Notes: generated by a model not told the origin, from the sequence alone. A stretch of DNA of 64,000 nt from Hymenobacter aerilatus (GCF_022921095.1 NZ_CP095053.1:3018501-3082500); one strand, 5' to 3'. Positions 27,520 to 36,351 are shown, counted from the stretch's first letter. A program made the numbers and translations.

Positions 27520-27655
27520 TAATTACTAATTAAGAATTAGAAATTAATAATTGACGCATAGCATATAGTATCACCGACAATTCACTCGGCGCACATTTCA
27601 TAATAAAAACTGATAAGTAATTCTTCATTTCTAATTATTCATTTTTAACTCGGCA
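27520..27655. repeat. AT-rich repeat between rsmH and ftsL, supplying the rsmH stop
   Basis: This spacer contains TTTTAATTACTAATTA near 27527-27542 and CTAATTATTCATT near 27641-27653. Both words occur again in the crtZ-carH spacer at 37437-37458. The last codons of rsmH (Lys-Met-Asn-Asn) and its stop lie inside the second part. Confidence 0.5.
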
Positions 27656-28566
27656 ACACGGAGTTTAGCGCTCCGGGCACGGCTGTTTTCGGCAATTTCG
27701 GCGGCGGTGGCTTCTATGGGTTTGCGCGTGAGCACAGTGAAAGGTTGGTGCGTGTTGCCGAACAAGTCTTTTTCAACTTCGCCGAAAAACTTGCCTTTAG
27801 CGAGGTAGTTTTTCACCAGCCGATCTTCCAACGAGTGGTAGCTCATCACCACCAAACGACCGCCTGGGCGTAATACTTGCGCCGTTTGCAGGAGCATTTC
27901 CTGGAGAGCTTCCATTTCCTCGTTCACCTCGATGCGCAGGGCCTGAAATACTTGGGCCAGGTACTTATTCTCTTTGCCGCGGGGCGTGCAGGGGGCAATA
28001 GCCTTCTTTAGCTCGGCAATGGTGGTAATGGCCCTACCCCGGCGGGCGGCCACTACGGTAGCAGCCAGCGTGCGTGCATTCGTTACCTCACCATACATCC
28101 CAAAAATGCGGTGCAGCTCGGCCTCGGAGTAGTCCTGCACGATGTCGGCAGCAGTTTGGGCGGCTTCGGGGTTCATGCGCATGTCCAGTGGCCCGTCGAA
28201 ACGGGTAGAGAATCCGCGCTCCGGCGTATCAAATTGGTGCGACGACACACCCAGGTCAGCCAACAACCCATCAACGGGTAGGGCGTCGTGGCGAGCCAGC
28301 TCGGCATGCAGGTCGCGGAAGTTGGCGCGAATGAAGGTGAACTGCGGCCGGGCCAGGCGGGCGGCTTCGGCCTCCGCATCGGCATCTTGGTCGAAGCTGT
28401 AGAGGTGGCCGGTGGTGAGGTGCTCCAGAATGCGCGCCGAGTGTCCGCCGCCACCAAAGGTAACGTCCACGTAGCGGCCACCGGGGCGCAGGTCGAGAGC
28501 GTCGAGGCACTCGCGCAGCATCACGGGGCGGTGGTAGGCGGTATCGTTGGGGTAGGAAGTGCTCAT
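27631..28566 (-). CDS. rsmH: 16S rRNA m4C1402 methyltransferase
   Basis: This 311-residue SAM-dependent enzyme (MraW) N4-methylates C1402 of 16S rRNA. HRPVMLRECLDAL, YVDVTFGGGGHSARIL (SAM loop), LLADLGVSSHQFD, RGFSTRFDGPLDMRMN and the C-terminal MSYHSLEDRLVKNYL are family signatures. The ATG at 28566 was chosen because it overlaps the mraZ stop (ATGA); the reading extends further upstream but without conserved sequence. The C-terminal residues come from an AT-rich repeat. Confidence 0.97.
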   Translation of the reverse strand: MSTSYPNDTAYHRPVMLRECLDALDLRPGGRYVDVTFGGGGHSARILEHLTTGHLYSFDQDADAEAEAARLARPQFTFIRANFRDLHAELARHDALPVDGLLADLGVSSHQFDTPERGFSTRFDGPLDMRMNPEAAQTAADIVQDYSEAELHRIFGMYGEVTNARTLAATVVAARRGRAITTIAELKKAIAPCTPRGKENKYLAQVFQALRIEVNEEMEALQEMLLQTAQVLRPGGRLVVMSYHSLEDRLVKNYLAKGKFFGEVEKDLFGNTHQPFTVLTRKPIEATAAEIAENSRARSAKLRVAELKMNN

Positions 28567-29039
28567 GCAGCAAGCGGGTTGGTAGAGGCCGCGTCGGGAG
28601 TGGTCAGGAATTTTTGGGCCAGCTTGGAGAAGCTTTGCTGATCTTTGATGAGGAAGTTGTCGTAGCGCTCGGGGTCCCAGATTTCGCACCGGTTGCCGAT
28701 GCCCACAATAATGGCTTCCTTCTCGATGCCGGCGTAGCGCAGCATGGTACGCGGCAGCATAAACCGGCCGATGCTGTCCAACTCTACCTCCGTCATGCCC
28801 CGTAAAAAGTTGCGCTGAAACTGGCGGTATTCCTCGTTGAACTCGTCCAACGCCATCACCTTCTCATGAATCACACGCCACGCCGAACGTGGGTAGAGCA
28901 CCAGACACGGCTCGAAACCGCGCACCAGTATTAACTGGTTACCAGTTTCCTCCGGTAGGCTACCCTTCACCTTAGCCGGCAGCACCAGGCGCCCTTTCGG
29001 GTCCAGCTTGCATTCATATTCGCCGGAGAGAAGGTTCAT
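28563..29039 (-). CDS. mraZ: Transcriptional regulator MraZ
   Basis: This 158-residue SpoVT/AbrB-like regulator represses its own dcw operon. Two MraZ repeats are present: GEYECKLDPKGRLVLPAKVKG (about residues 5-25), and LDSIGRFMLPRTMLRYAGI (about 80-98). They form the double-psi beta-barrel DNA-binding fold. The ATG at 29039 gives the canonical MNLLSGEY start; upstream codons would lie within the operator region. It is the first gene of the cluster, preceded by a TAnnTTTG promoter and TGGT repeats. Confidence 0.95.
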   Translation of the reverse strand: MNLLSGEYECKLDPKGRLVLPAKVKGSLPEETGNQLILVRGFEPCLVLYPRSAWRVIHEKVMALDEFNEEYRQFQRNFLRGMTEVELDSIGRFMLPRTMLRYAGIEKEAIIVGIGNRCEIWDPERYDNFLIKDQQSFSKLAQKFLTTPDAASTNPLAA

Positions 29040-29071
29040 GGCATTGCCTGGCGTCGTTTCAGGGATACTAG

Positions 29072-29128
29072 CAAAAGTACGGATTGCCTGGGAAAAGCCC
29101 ACCACCATTTACCATTTTCTACCACCAT
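29072..29128 (-). promoter_or_regulatory. mraZ promoter with TGGT-repeat operator
   Basis: On the minus strand TACTTTTG (complement of 29072-29079) is a perfect TAnnTTTG -7 element, about 33 bases before the mraZ ATG. Upstream lies a run of TGGT repeats (TGGTAGAAAA, TGGTAAA, TGGTGG; complement of about 29098-29128). MraZ is known to bind TGGxx direct repeats before its own gene, so this is the likely autoregulatory operator overlapping the -33 region. Confidence 0.65.
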
Positions 29129-29186
29129 AGTAAATAGGGCTTTTCAGCGCATTTAAGCAGTTTATCAACTTCCCTACCGCAAAAAG

Positions 29187-29220
29187 CAAAGCGGCGCTAC
29201 TGATTGGTAGCGCCGCTTTG
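29187..29220 (-). terminator. Terminator after crtW
   Basis: A perfect 14-bp stem (29187-29200 with 29207-29220, CAAAGCGGCGCTAC) has a 6-base loop. On the minus strand it is followed by GCTTTTTGC. It lies between the crtW stop and the mraZ promoter, insulating the dcw cluster. Confidence 0.8.
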
Positions 29221-29249
29221 ACAAAATGGCAGACGTTTATTATGCAGAC

Positions 29250-29978
29250 TTATTTCGTGCGCCACAGGCGCCACCAGGGTAGGTAGGGCTGATCGTGGTG
29301 CTCGTAGTGGTAACCGAAGAAGTAGCAGCTTACAAAAGCCCACAAATGGTGGCGCAACTGCGTGCGCGACTTGTGTGGGTTATCGGGGGCGTGCTCGCCC
29401 CGGTGCGGCAGGTAGGTCCCAAAGAAGAACAATTGTAAGGTAGCCAGCACGGCCGGTATCATCCAGAACACAATAACGTTCTCCTGCGGAAACCACAGCT
29501 TCAGCACGTTATACGTCGCGGCCATCAGCACTACCTGCCACCAGGTCACGTAGTTCCATGCAAAGCGAACGAACCAGAACAGGAAGTCGGGATGCTCGCC
29601 GTCGTGGTAATCAGGGTCGTCGGGGGTAGCTACGTGGCGGTGGTGCTGATGGTGCTTGGGCAGCATCCTAGGAAACCAGTTGTAAGCAAACAGCAGCGCG
29701 GCGACGGTGCCAATGGCGTTGTTCAGGCGCGAGTCGGGGCTCACCACACCGTGCATGGCGTCGTGGGCCGTAATGAACAACCCGGTATAGAGGTGCATCT
29801 GCACCAGCGCCAGCAGGTAGGGCCAGGGCGTGCGCCAATCGGGTTGATAGTAGGCCAGCAGGTAGGTCAGTAAACCAGCCCACATCGCCATAATTAACAA
29901 CGCAATGCTTACCCCCTTATACCCCACAGATGTAGGTTTCAGGCGCTTTTGGGTGGGTAGAGCAGCAGTTGTCGACAT
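29250..29978 (-). CDS. crtW: Beta-carotene ketolase, CrtW type
   Basis: This 242-residue membrane di-iron oxygenase of the fatty acid desaturase superfamily has His motifs at HDAMH (near residue 78), KHHQHHRH (near 116) and FGYHYEHHDQPYLPWWRLW at the C terminus. The FFGTYLPHRGEHAPDNPHKSR region matches CrtW beta-carotene C4-ketolases better than acyl desaturases. It would add keto groups to the beta rings, giving canthaxanthin- or astaxanthin-type pigments with CrtZ. The ATG at 29978 removes a poorly conserved extension to 30011. It is somewhat apart from the main crt genes. Confidence 0.85.
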   Translation of the reverse strand: MSTTAALPTQKRLKPTSVGYKGVSIALLIMAMWAGLLTYLLAYYQPDWRTPWPYLLALVQMHLYTGLFITAHDAMHGVVSPDSRLNNAIGTVAALLFAYNWFPRMLPKHHQHHRHVATPDDPDYHDGEHPDFLFWFVRFAWNYVTWWQVVLMAATYNVLKLWFPQENVIVFWMIPAVLATLQLFFFGTYLPHRGEHAPDNPHKSRTQLRHHLWAFVSCYFFGYHYEHHDQPYLPWWRLWRTK

Positions 29979-30069
29979 AAGGTTTTCGGCAGAGACACGC
30001 GAAAGTAACACCAGAGCGGCCGGCGGGCGTTCAGAAAATCACTCCTCTACTTCGTCGCTTCATCACTCG

Positions 30070-30918
30070 CTAGAGTCGCAGCAGCGTGTCGCGCACTTTT
30101 TCCATCAGCCACATGGGCGTGCTGGTAGCGCCGCAAATTCCAATCGACTGCCCCGGCCGGAACCACTCGGTTTGCAGTTCCTCTACTTTCGATACAAAGT
30201 GCGTGTTGGGGTTGGTTTCAAGGCACACGTGGTAGAGCACCTTGCCGTTGGAGCTTTTGGTACCCGACACAAAAATCACTTGGTCAAACTGCGCAGCAAA
30301 CCGGCGCAGGTCTTTGTCGCGGTTGCTCACTTGCCGGCAAATTGTGTCGTTGGCATTCACCGTGTGGCCGCGCTGCTCCAGCTCACCCTTGATGCGGTAG
30401 AAGCTGTCGGTGCTCTTGGTGGTCTGGCTGTAGAGCGTGATGTTGTCGGGCAGCTCGTGGCGCAGTAGCTCGTCGAGGTTTTCAAACACCACCGCTTCGC
30501 CGCCGGTCTGGCCCAGCAGTCCGCGCACCTCGGCGTGGCCGTGCTTGCCGTAGATGAAGATTTTATCCTTCTTATCGAAGCTAGCCTTGATGCGGTTTTG
30601 CAGCTTCAGTACCACCGGGCACGAGGCGTCAATCAGCGTCAGGTTATTTTCCAGCGCCATCTGGTAGGTGGCGGGTGGTTCGCCATGGGCCCGGATGAGC
30701 ACGGCCTCGCTACGTAGAGTAGCAAAGGTGTCGTAGTCGATGATGCGCAGGCCGCGCTGGCGCAGGCGCTCTACTTCTTCATCATTGTGCACAATGTCGC
30801 CCAGGCAATATAGATAGCCTTGCTCGTCAAGCAGGTCCTCGGCCATCTGAATGGCATAGATTACGCCGAAACAAAAGCCGGAATTGGGGTCGATACGGAC
30901 GCTCAGGTGGTGCGGCAT
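30070..30918 (-). CDS. ispH: 4-hydroxy-3-methylbut-2-enyl diphosphate reductase
   Basis: This 282-residue Fe-S enzyme (LytB) makes IPP and DMAPP in the last step of the MEP pathway, which feeds both carotenoid and undecaprenol synthesis. The Fe-S cysteines are visible in SGFCFGVIYAIQMAE (near residue 15), DASCPVV (near 95) and ICGATSTP in the C terminus. The active-site His segments GDIVHN and RAHGE and the C-terminal ASTPMWLMEKV-like pattern fit IspH. ATG at 30918 gives the canonical N terminus. A 92-base gap leads to crtW. Confidence 0.95.
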   Translation of the reverse strand: MPHHLSVRIDPNSGFCFGVIYAIQMAEDLLDEQGYLYCLGDIVHNDEEVERLRQRGLRIIDYDTFATLRSEAVLIRAHGEPPATYQMALENNLTLIDASCPVVLKLQNRIKASFDKKDKIFIYGKHGHAEVRGLLGQTGGEAVVFENLDELLRHELPDNITLYSQTTKSTDSFYRIKGELEQRGHTVNANDTICRQVSNRDKDLRRFAAQFDQVIFVSGTKSSNGKVLYHVCLETNPNTHFVSKVEELQTEWFRPGQSIGICGATSTPMWLMEKVRDTLLRL

Positions 30919-31029
30919 AGCTTTCGGAATAACCGCAAAAACCGACAGAAGGTTACAGTGCGGCACAGGATCCGGGAAAAGATACGCAAACTCATCCTTT
31001 CGAGCTGCAAAACCCGCGCATTTTCAGCG

Positions 31030-32217
31030 TTATAAGCGGCCGAACACCCGGCGCCCCTCAAAGGAGCGAATCACGCTTTCCTCCACTGGACTAGCCCGGA
31101 TAATCTCGTTTTCCTGCCAGAACCGAGCATTATACGGCCGGTTTTGCAGGGTTTGCAGATCATCTGTGCTGTGCTTCACCCGGCCGTAGCTCTGGCCAGG
31201 TAGGCGTCCGGTGTATTGATACAATAGCAGGTAGGCCGATAGTGCAGACTGAACGGGCGGTTTGTTGCCGGCCTGCATCGTTACGGCCAGCTCGCCCCGG
31301 GTGCTGGTCAGGCGAGTAAGCGAATCGGCCACCGGCGCAAAGTCCGACACCAGCCGCAACGAGTCCGATAATGGCTGAAAACCCTTCGAAAACGTCAGCA
31401 TAGAACCCAGGCGCAGGCGCAACTCCTGGCGGCGCAAGGCAGCCGTCTGCTGGTCGAGGTAGAGCGTGCCGGCGGGCGCGGGCTTGTCCAATCCTGGCCG
31501 CGGCTGAAAGTCGATAACGGCGGTTTCGCGTCCGTTTTCGGTCTGGATTTCGCGTAGCGCAAACGTGAACCGTTTGGCAGCATCTGCAGCCAACGGCAGG
31601 TACATGCTTCCCCGCTTAGGATGCCGAGTGAAGGTAGGTAGCCGCATCAGGGTAGAGAAGTTCTTCATGTGAAACGGCCCTGCCACCGCCGCGTAGCGCG
31701 ACTCGCCCAGCTCCCACCCTACTATCTTCTGCGGCGTTAGCTCCACGTCATAAAAGGCATCCGACAGCTCATCGTAGGTGCCGTTGGTGCGGGTTTTCTG
31801 GCGGTAGAAAGCCTTGCCGTAATACGTATCGTTTTCATGGCGAGCTAGCTTGGCGTAGGCACGCTGCACCAGATCTTCGGCCACGCGCTGGGGGTTGCGC
31901 ACCACTACCTCGGGCAGCTGCACGGTGCTGGGGGGTAGGGTGATGGTGAGCGGCGCGGCCGAAGCAGCCACCACCTCCGTGCGGGCGTAGCCAATGCTCA
32001 GCACTACCAGCCGCTGCGGCAGCACAGGCACGGTCAGGCTGAACTCCCCTACCTCATTGGTAGCAGTACCTGCTGCTCCATCGGGTAGGGCCACGCTGGC
32101 GTAGGGCACGGGCTGATGCTGGGCATCTTCCACCTTCCCCGTGAGGCGGATGCTCTGGCTGAAGGCAGTGTATGAAGCAAATAACAGGTAGCAGACTACA
32201 GACGCCCTACGCAGCAT
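31030..32217 (-). CDS. Secreted protein with CarboxypepD_reg-like domain
   Basis: This 395-residue exported protein has a signal peptide (ending near ...SYTAFSQS, residue 20) and an N-terminal carboxypeptidase-D-regulatory-like beta-sandwich (about 23-105: RLTGKVEDAQHQPVPYASVAL). This domain is the usual plug-like start of Bacteroidota envelope proteins. The rest (about 115-395) is a conserved-looking domain without catalytic motifs I recognise, containing DTYYGKAFYRQKTR and FQPRPG. It lies between ispH and the next envelope gene. The ATG at 32217 sits directly before the signal peptide. Function unknown; surface or periplasmic role likely. Confidence 0.75.
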   Translation of the reverse strand: MLRRASVVCYLLFASYTAFSQSIRLTGKVEDAQHQPVPYASVALPDGAAGTATNEVGEFSLTVPVLPQRLVVLSIGYARTEVVAASAAPLTITLPPSTVQLPEVVVRNPQRVAEDLVQRAYAKLARHENDTYYGKAFYRQKTRTNGTYDELSDAFYDVELTPQKIVGWELGESRYAAVAGPFHMKNFSTLMRLPTFTRHPKRGSMYLPLAADAAKRFTFALREIQTENGRETAVIDFQPRPGLDKPAPAGTLYLDQQTAALRRQELRLRLGSMLTFSKGFQPLSDSLRLVSDFAPVADSLTRLTSTRGELAVTMQAGNKPPVQSALSAYLLLYQYTGRLPGQSYGRVKHSTDDLQTLQNRPYNARFWQENEIIRASPVEESVIRSFEGRRVFGRL

Positions 32218-32325
32218 AGCAATAGCAAATTGAGAAGCAGATGAGAAGATTCTCGCTCTAAACAAAAGAAGCTCCAAACAGGAGCTTCCAGATACAGTAC
32301 GGTGAGCGTTGAGCAGTAAACTGCG

Positions 32326-32850
32326 CTACAACGAGGTCAACCGCTCGGCATCGGGGCCGGATATATGGCCGCGTTCCACCATAAAGTCGCGCACCAGGGT
32401 AAACGACTCGTTATCCATGCCGGAGCTGGGGTGTTGCAGTAGGGTGCGTACCAGAAACTGCCGGTCATCGTCGACGTGCTGGCTGAGGCCGAGGAAGGCG
32501 GGCAAGTTGCTTTCCACACTCAGGCGCAAGAAGCGAATTTCGGCGTTATCGTCGTCGCGGCGCACGGCTTCGTCAAACAGCTTGGCAGCCTGCTGCACGT
32601 AGGTGAGCTTGTTGAACATAGACGCGTCGCGGGCGCGAATGGCTTCGGCAGCCGCCTTGTAGGCCAGCACTACAGCATCGTGCTGGGTGTAGGCGGCCAT
32701 CAACTGATGAAACTTCTCGCCACCTTCTTTGCTAGCAGCGGCTTGCTGATACTGGCGGCGTAGGTTGGCAACGGAGTAAGGGTTAGCGTCGGACACGAGA
32801 CTGGAAAGGGTAAGAAACAAAGTGAGACAGAGCGGCAGCAGAATCTTCAC
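32326..32850 (-). CDS. Exported helical protein of unknown function
   Basis: This 174-residue protein has a signal peptide (LPLCLTLFLTLSSLVSDA, cleavage near residue 22). The mature part is predicted helical with repeats of Ala-rich amphipathic segments (LMAAYTQHDAVVLAYKAAAEAI, DEAVRRDDDNAEIRFLRLSVE), resembling TPR-like scaffolds. No family name comes to mind. It is 18 bases upstream of crtB on the same strand, so it may be co-transcribed with the pigment genes. Confidence 0.7.
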   Translation of the reverse strand: MKILLPLCLTLFLTLSSLVSDANPYSVANLRRQYQQAAASKEGGEKFHQLMAAYTQHDAVVLAYKAAAEAIRARDASMFNKLTYVQQAAKLFDEAVRRDDDNAEIRFLRLSVESNLPAFLGLSQHVDDDRQFLVRTLLQHPSSGMDNESFTLVRDFMVERGHISGPDAERLTSL

Positions 32851-32868
32851 GTGGTGCAGAGTTGGTGA

Positions 32869-33711
32869 CTAGATAGCCCGGAGGCGGTAGCGAAAGTACG
32901 AACCCAGCAGCAAAAGCATCTTAGTATTGTTAGGTACGCGCACTCGCTCACCCAAGATATGGGTGGCCGGCAGCTGCCTAATTTTGTAAAAAAGCTTCAG
33001 GTAGTAGACATACGCTAGGTATACGCCCAGCCGCGCCGCACGCGGCAGCTGCACAATGCCTGCGTAGCCGGCCTCGAAATCGGCCAGAATATCTTCCTCA
33101 ATTTCACGCTTCACCTGGTCGTCGAACCGCTCGTATTGCACGCCGGGGAAGTACACGCGGCCCCGGTCTTCGTAGTCGGAACGAATATCACGCAGGAAGT
33201 TCACCTTCTGAAATGCCGACCCCAGCCGCCGCGCTGGTTCGCGCAGGCGCTCGAATAGCGCCTTGTCGCCCTCACAGAAAATGCGCAGGCACATCAGCCC
33301 TACTACCTCCGCCGAGCCATAGATATACTCTTGGTAGAGCGACTGGTTATAGCTCTGGTCTTCCAGGTCCATCTCCATACTGCGCAAGAACGCGTCGATA
33401 AACTCTTGGTCGATACCATAGCGGTGCACCATGAGCTGAAACGCGTGCAGAACTGGGTTCAGACTTAACCGCTCGCGCAGAGCCTCGTCGGTCTGCCGTT
33501 TAAAGTCCTGAAACAGCGCGGCTTTATCGTGCCTATGAAACGTGTCCACAATTTCATCGGCCCAGCGCACAAACCCATACACCGCGTACACAGGCAAATG
33601 GAAACGCTTGTCGAGCGTCCGGATGCCCAGCGTAAACGAGGTGCTGTAGCGCGTGGTAATCAGCTTACTACACGCCAGCGTGGTTTGATCAAAAAGGGCA
33701 ACGTGGTTCAC
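32869..33711 (-). CDS. crtB: Phytoene synthase
   Basis: This 280-residue prenyl-condensing enzyme joins two geranylgeranyl diphosphates to phytoene, the first committed carotenoid step. VRWADEIVDTFHR (near residue 48) is the first Asp-rich Mg site. YGSAEVVGLMCLRIFC (near 131) and FQKVNFLRDIRSDYEDRGRVYFP (near 167-189) carry the second DxxxD-type site. The start is GTG at 33711. The neighbour crtI lies 103 bases upstream, across a small hairpin. Squalene synthase-like activity cannot be fully excluded, but crtI supports phytoene synthase. Confidence 0.93.
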   Translation of the reverse strand: MNHVALFDQTTLACSKLITTRYSTSFTLGIRTLDKRFHLPVYAVYGFVRWADEIVDTFHRHDKAALFQDFKRQTDEALRERLSLNPVLHAFQLMVHRYGIDQEFIDAFLRSMEMDLEDQSYNQSLYQEYIYGSAEVVGLMCLRIFCEGDKALFERLREPARRLGSAFQKVNFLRDIRSDYEDRGRVYFPGVQYERFDDQVKREIEEDILADFEAGYAGIVQLPRAARLGVYLAYVYYLKLFYKIRQLPATHILGERVRVPNNTKMLLLLGSYFRYRLRAI

Positions 33712-33743
33712 TTAAGGTACTTAAGAAGTATGAAGTAAAAAGT

Positions 33744-33780
33744 AGAACGTCATTTCTTTCGTTAGTCGAAATGACGTTCT
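33744..33780. repeat. Hairpin repeat between crtI and crtB
   Basis: A perfect 13-bp stem (AGAACGTCATTTC at 33744-33756 with 33768-33780) has an 11-base loop. It lies downstream of crtI and before the crtB GTG. It resembles the GTCATTTCGA-type intergenic repeats seen in Bacteroidota (from memory). It may reduce readthrough or protect mRNA. Confidence 0.6.
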
Positions 33781-33814
33781 GCGGAAAGAACGTTCGGCAT
33801 TAAGGTCTTCCACC

Positions 33815-35284
33815 CTACCCGCCAAAATCCTTTTCAATCTCCCTGGCTACTACCTGGCCCGAGATGAGCGAGGGCGGCACGCCGGGGCCAGGCACGGTAA
33901 GTTGGCCTGTAAAATACAAATTGCTGACTTTCTTGCTTTTCAGAGCAGGTTTCAGAATGGCAGTCTGATCAAGTGTGTTGGCCAGACCGTAGGCGTTGCC
34001 CTTGTAGCTGTTGTAGTCCTGGATGAAGTCGCGGTGGGCGTAGCTGCGCCGGAACACTACCGCGTCGCGGATGCTTTGGCCGCAGTGCTTTTCCAGGCGC
34101 TCCATGATAAGGTGGTAGTACCGCTCGCGGGTTTCCTCGGTGTCGTCGAGGTTGGGGGCCACGGGAATCAGCAGGAACAGGTTTTCGCTACCCTCCGGTG
34201 CTACGCTGGGGTCGGTTTGGGACGGGGCCGAGGCGTAGAACAGCGGCCGGGTAGGCCATTGGGGCTGCTCGTAAATCTCGTGCGCGTGCCGGCCGAAGTC
34301 CTCATCAAAGAATAGGTTGTGGTGGCGCAGGTTGTCGAGGCGCTTGTTTACGCCCACATAAAACAGCAACGACGAGGGCGCCAGCGTGCGTTTGTTCCAG
34401 TACCGCTCGGTGTAATTGCGGTGGTCGAAGGCCAGCAGGTGCTGCTCGGCGTGGTGGTAGTCAGCGCCGGCTACTACCGCGTCGGCCGGCCGGAAATCGG
34501 TGGCGGTGCGCACGCCGGTGGCGCGGCCGTTTTCCACTACAATTTCCTCCACGGCTTGGCTGTACTCAAACTGCACGCCCAGCTCCTGCGCCAGTTGCAC
34601 CATACCTTCCACAATCTTGTGCATGCCGCCCATGGGGTACCAGGTGCCCAGCGAGAGGTCGGCGTAGTTCATGAGGGAGTAGAGCGCAGGCGTATTTTGC
34701 GGGGTAGCGCCCAGAAACAACACCGGAAACTCTACCAACTCCAGCAGGCGCGGATCTTTGAAGAACTTGCGCACGTGCTTGTGCATACTTTGCAGCAAAT
34801 CGAGGCGCAAGGCATCTACCAACAGGTGCGGCTTGGCAAACTCCAGCACCGAACGGCCGGGCATGTGCACAAATTTGTGCATCCCTACCTCGTATTTGTA
34901 GGCAGCCTGCCGCAAGAACTCGTCTAGCCGCGCGCCGCTACCCGGCTCAAACCGCTCAAACAACGCCCGCAACTCCTGCATAGCCGCCGGAATATCCACT
35001 GCCTCGCCCCCCCGAAACACTACCTGGTAAGAAGGGTCCAGCCGCACCAGCTCGTAGTAATCCGATACTTTTTTGCCGAAACGGCCAAAGTATTGCTCAA
35101 ACACATCGGGCATCCAGTACCAACTAGGACCCATATCAAAGGTGAAGCCCGCCGACCGGAACTGGCGGGCACGGCCGCCAGGGCTTTCGTTTTTTTCCAG
35201 CACCGTGACCTGGTGGCCCTGTTGTGCCAAGGAGGTAGCAGCTGCCAGGCCAGCAAAGCCGGCTCCAATTACAAGTACATTCAT
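33815..35284 (-). CDS. crtI: Phytoene desaturase
   Basis: This 489-residue FAD-dependent enzyme desaturates phytoene to lycopene. The N-terminal Rossmann loop VLVIGAGFAGLAAATSLAQQG (residues 3-23) is followed by EKNESPGGRAR, as in CrtI. FDMGPSWYWMPD (near 49) and the C-terminal LYFTGQLTVPGPGVPPSLISG (near 459-479) are CrtI signatures. ATG at 35284 was chosen because it puts the FAD loop at the usual distance; an upstream reading to 35377 has no conserved sequence. Its promoter should lie in the 346-base gap that follows upstream. Confidence 0.95.
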   Translation of the reverse strand: MNVLVIGAGFAGLAAATSLAQQGHQVTVLEKNESPGGRARQFRSAGFTFDMGPSWYWMPDVFEQYFGRFGKKVSDYYELVRLDPSYQVVFRGGEAVDIPAAMQELRALFERFEPGSGARLDEFLRQAAYKYEVGMHKFVHMPGRSVLEFAKPHLLVDALRLDLLQSMHKHVRKFFKDPRLLELVEFPVLFLGATPQNTPALYSLMNYADLSLGTWYPMGGMHKIVEGMVQLAQELGVQFEYSQAVEEIVVENGRATGVRTATDFRPADAVVAGADYHHAEQHLLAFDHRNYTERYWNKRTLAPSSLLFYVGVNKRLDNLRHHNLFFDEDFGRHAHEIYEQPQWPTRPLFYASAPSQTDPSVAPEGSENLFLLIPVAPNLDDTEETRERYYHLIMERLEKHCGQSIRDAVVFRRSYAHRDFIQDYNSYKGNAYGLANTLDQTAILKPALKSKKVSNLYFTGQLTVPGPGVPPSLISGQVVAREIEKDFGG

Positions 35285-35630
35285 TATCGCAGATTGTGCA
35301 GATTGAGCGGATTTTCGCAGATGCAGGCACGAGTCGCTCCGCTCCGTCTCGCTACTCCGATACGGAAGCCCGCCCAACTCGTTCCGCCCTACCCTGTTCA
35401 GCTTGCAACAAACATACGCCCTACCCTCCCAACTTCAGCTAAAAGCAATCCCTCCTACCCTACAACATCCCAAAGGCTGGGCTAAGAAGCGAAACAGGTA
35501 TACGTAACGGCTGCAGCCGCGAAATCCTGTCCATTTGCAACAAAAAAACGGGCCGCGAACAACGTGACTTGCGTCAACACTGTTTGCGACCCGCTATACG
35601 CCCGGGGCAGTTGTACTCTCTCCCTATTCC
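35285..35630. other. Intergenic region between crtI and the sigma factor gene
   Basis: No gene is visible in these 346 bases. The region has several CTACCCT words and an imperfect hairpin near 35550-35600 (ACGGGCCGCGAACAA with TTTGCGACCCG), possibly the terminator of the sigma gene. The crtI promoter and any CarH operator are expected here, but I could not identify a convincing TAnnTTTG element or operator palindrome. Confidence 0.5.
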
Positions 35631-36146
35631 CTACACGCCGGGAGCGTATACCTTTAATGCGTCCTTCAATTCCTTCCGGGCAATGTGAATCCGGTTTTTA
35701 ACCGTGCCAATCGGAATCTGAAGCTTCTCGGCTATTTCCAAGTATTTATAGCCGATGTAATACATCATAAACGGGGTGCGGTAATCGGCAGGGAGGTTGC
35801 CGATGGCCTCGTTGATATCTGTTACTACGAAATCTGAGCTGGCGCCGTTGTGGGTAATGTAATTTTCGTCGGTGTTGAAATACTGAAAATACTCCGTGCT
35901 GTCAATATTGCTATTGCGCTTGGTAATCTTGTTGTAGTTGTTGATGAAGGTGTTGCGCATGATGGTGTACAACCATGCCTTCAGGTTGGTGCCCGCCTTG
36001 AACTTGTCCTTGTTCAGCAACGCTTTCAGCAAAGTTTCTTGCACAAGATCCTTCGCGTCGTCAGCGTCGCGGGTCAGGTTCATCGCCACGGGCTTTAGAG
36101 AGTAAGAAATCTTCTGTACTTGGTTGGTGAATTCCAAAGAGGTCAT
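35631..36146 (-). CDS. ECF-type RNA polymerase sigma factor
   Basis: This 171-residue sigma-70 family protein has region 2 (about residues 20-85: DADDAKDLVQETLLKALLNKDKF, LKAWLYTIMRNTFINNY) and region 4 (about 113-165: AIGNLPADYRTPFMMYYIGYKYLEIAEKLQIPIGTVKNRIHIARKEL, read as a helix-turn-helix). No anti-sigma gene is adjacent. It lies between crtI and the CarH-like regulator, all on the same strand. This suggests it directs transcription of light- or stress-inducible pigment genes. A perfect -7 element precedes it. Small sigma factors of this type in Bacteroidota also act generally, so the target is inference. Confidence 0.93.
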   Translation of the reverse strand: MTSLEFTNQVQKISYSLKPVAMNLTRDADDAKDLVQETLLKALLNKDKFKAGTNLKAWLYTIMRNTFINNYNKITKRNSNIDSTEYFQYFNTDENYITHNGASSDFVVTDINEAIGNLPADYRTPFMMYYIGYKYLEIAEKLQIPIGTVKNRIHIARKELKDALKVYAPGV

Positions 36147-36177
36147 ACTGTTTAGCTTTTCGTGGCAAAAAGTTAAA

Positions 36178-36185
36178 CAAAGATA
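36178..36185 (-). promoter_or_regulatory. -7 element of the sigma factor gene
   Basis: The minus strand reads TATCTTTG, a perfect TAnnTTTG, 32 bases before the sigma gene ATG. An AT-rich stretch lies upstream; a TTG at a plausible -33 distance is seen near 36209-36211. Confidence 0.55.
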
Positions 36186-36313
36186 CGGGAGAAATTAAAA
36201 GTTGTGCGCAATTGATCAAAAATAATTTTGATTACTTCCAAACAACGCGCCCAGCGGCATTCTAAGCGTACGAATCTGTTGATTTTCAGGCCATCATCTG
36301 AGCCCCTAAAAAG

Positions 36314-36351
36314 TACAGGCCCTTCTTCTGTCGCCAGAAAAAGGGCCTGTA
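36314..36351 (-). terminator. Terminator after carH-like gene
   Basis: Stem TACAGGCCCTT (36314-36324) pairs with AAGGGCCTGTA (36341-36351), with an inner TTCTG/CAGAA extension. The minus strand continues CTTTTTAGG. It separates the carH-like gene from the sigma gene, so the two likely have separate transcripts. Confidence 0.7.

Noticed and set aside
12100..29000. Long plus-strand readings across the dcw cluster
   Set aside because: They are antisense to clearly conserved minus-strand genes and have no conserved motifs.
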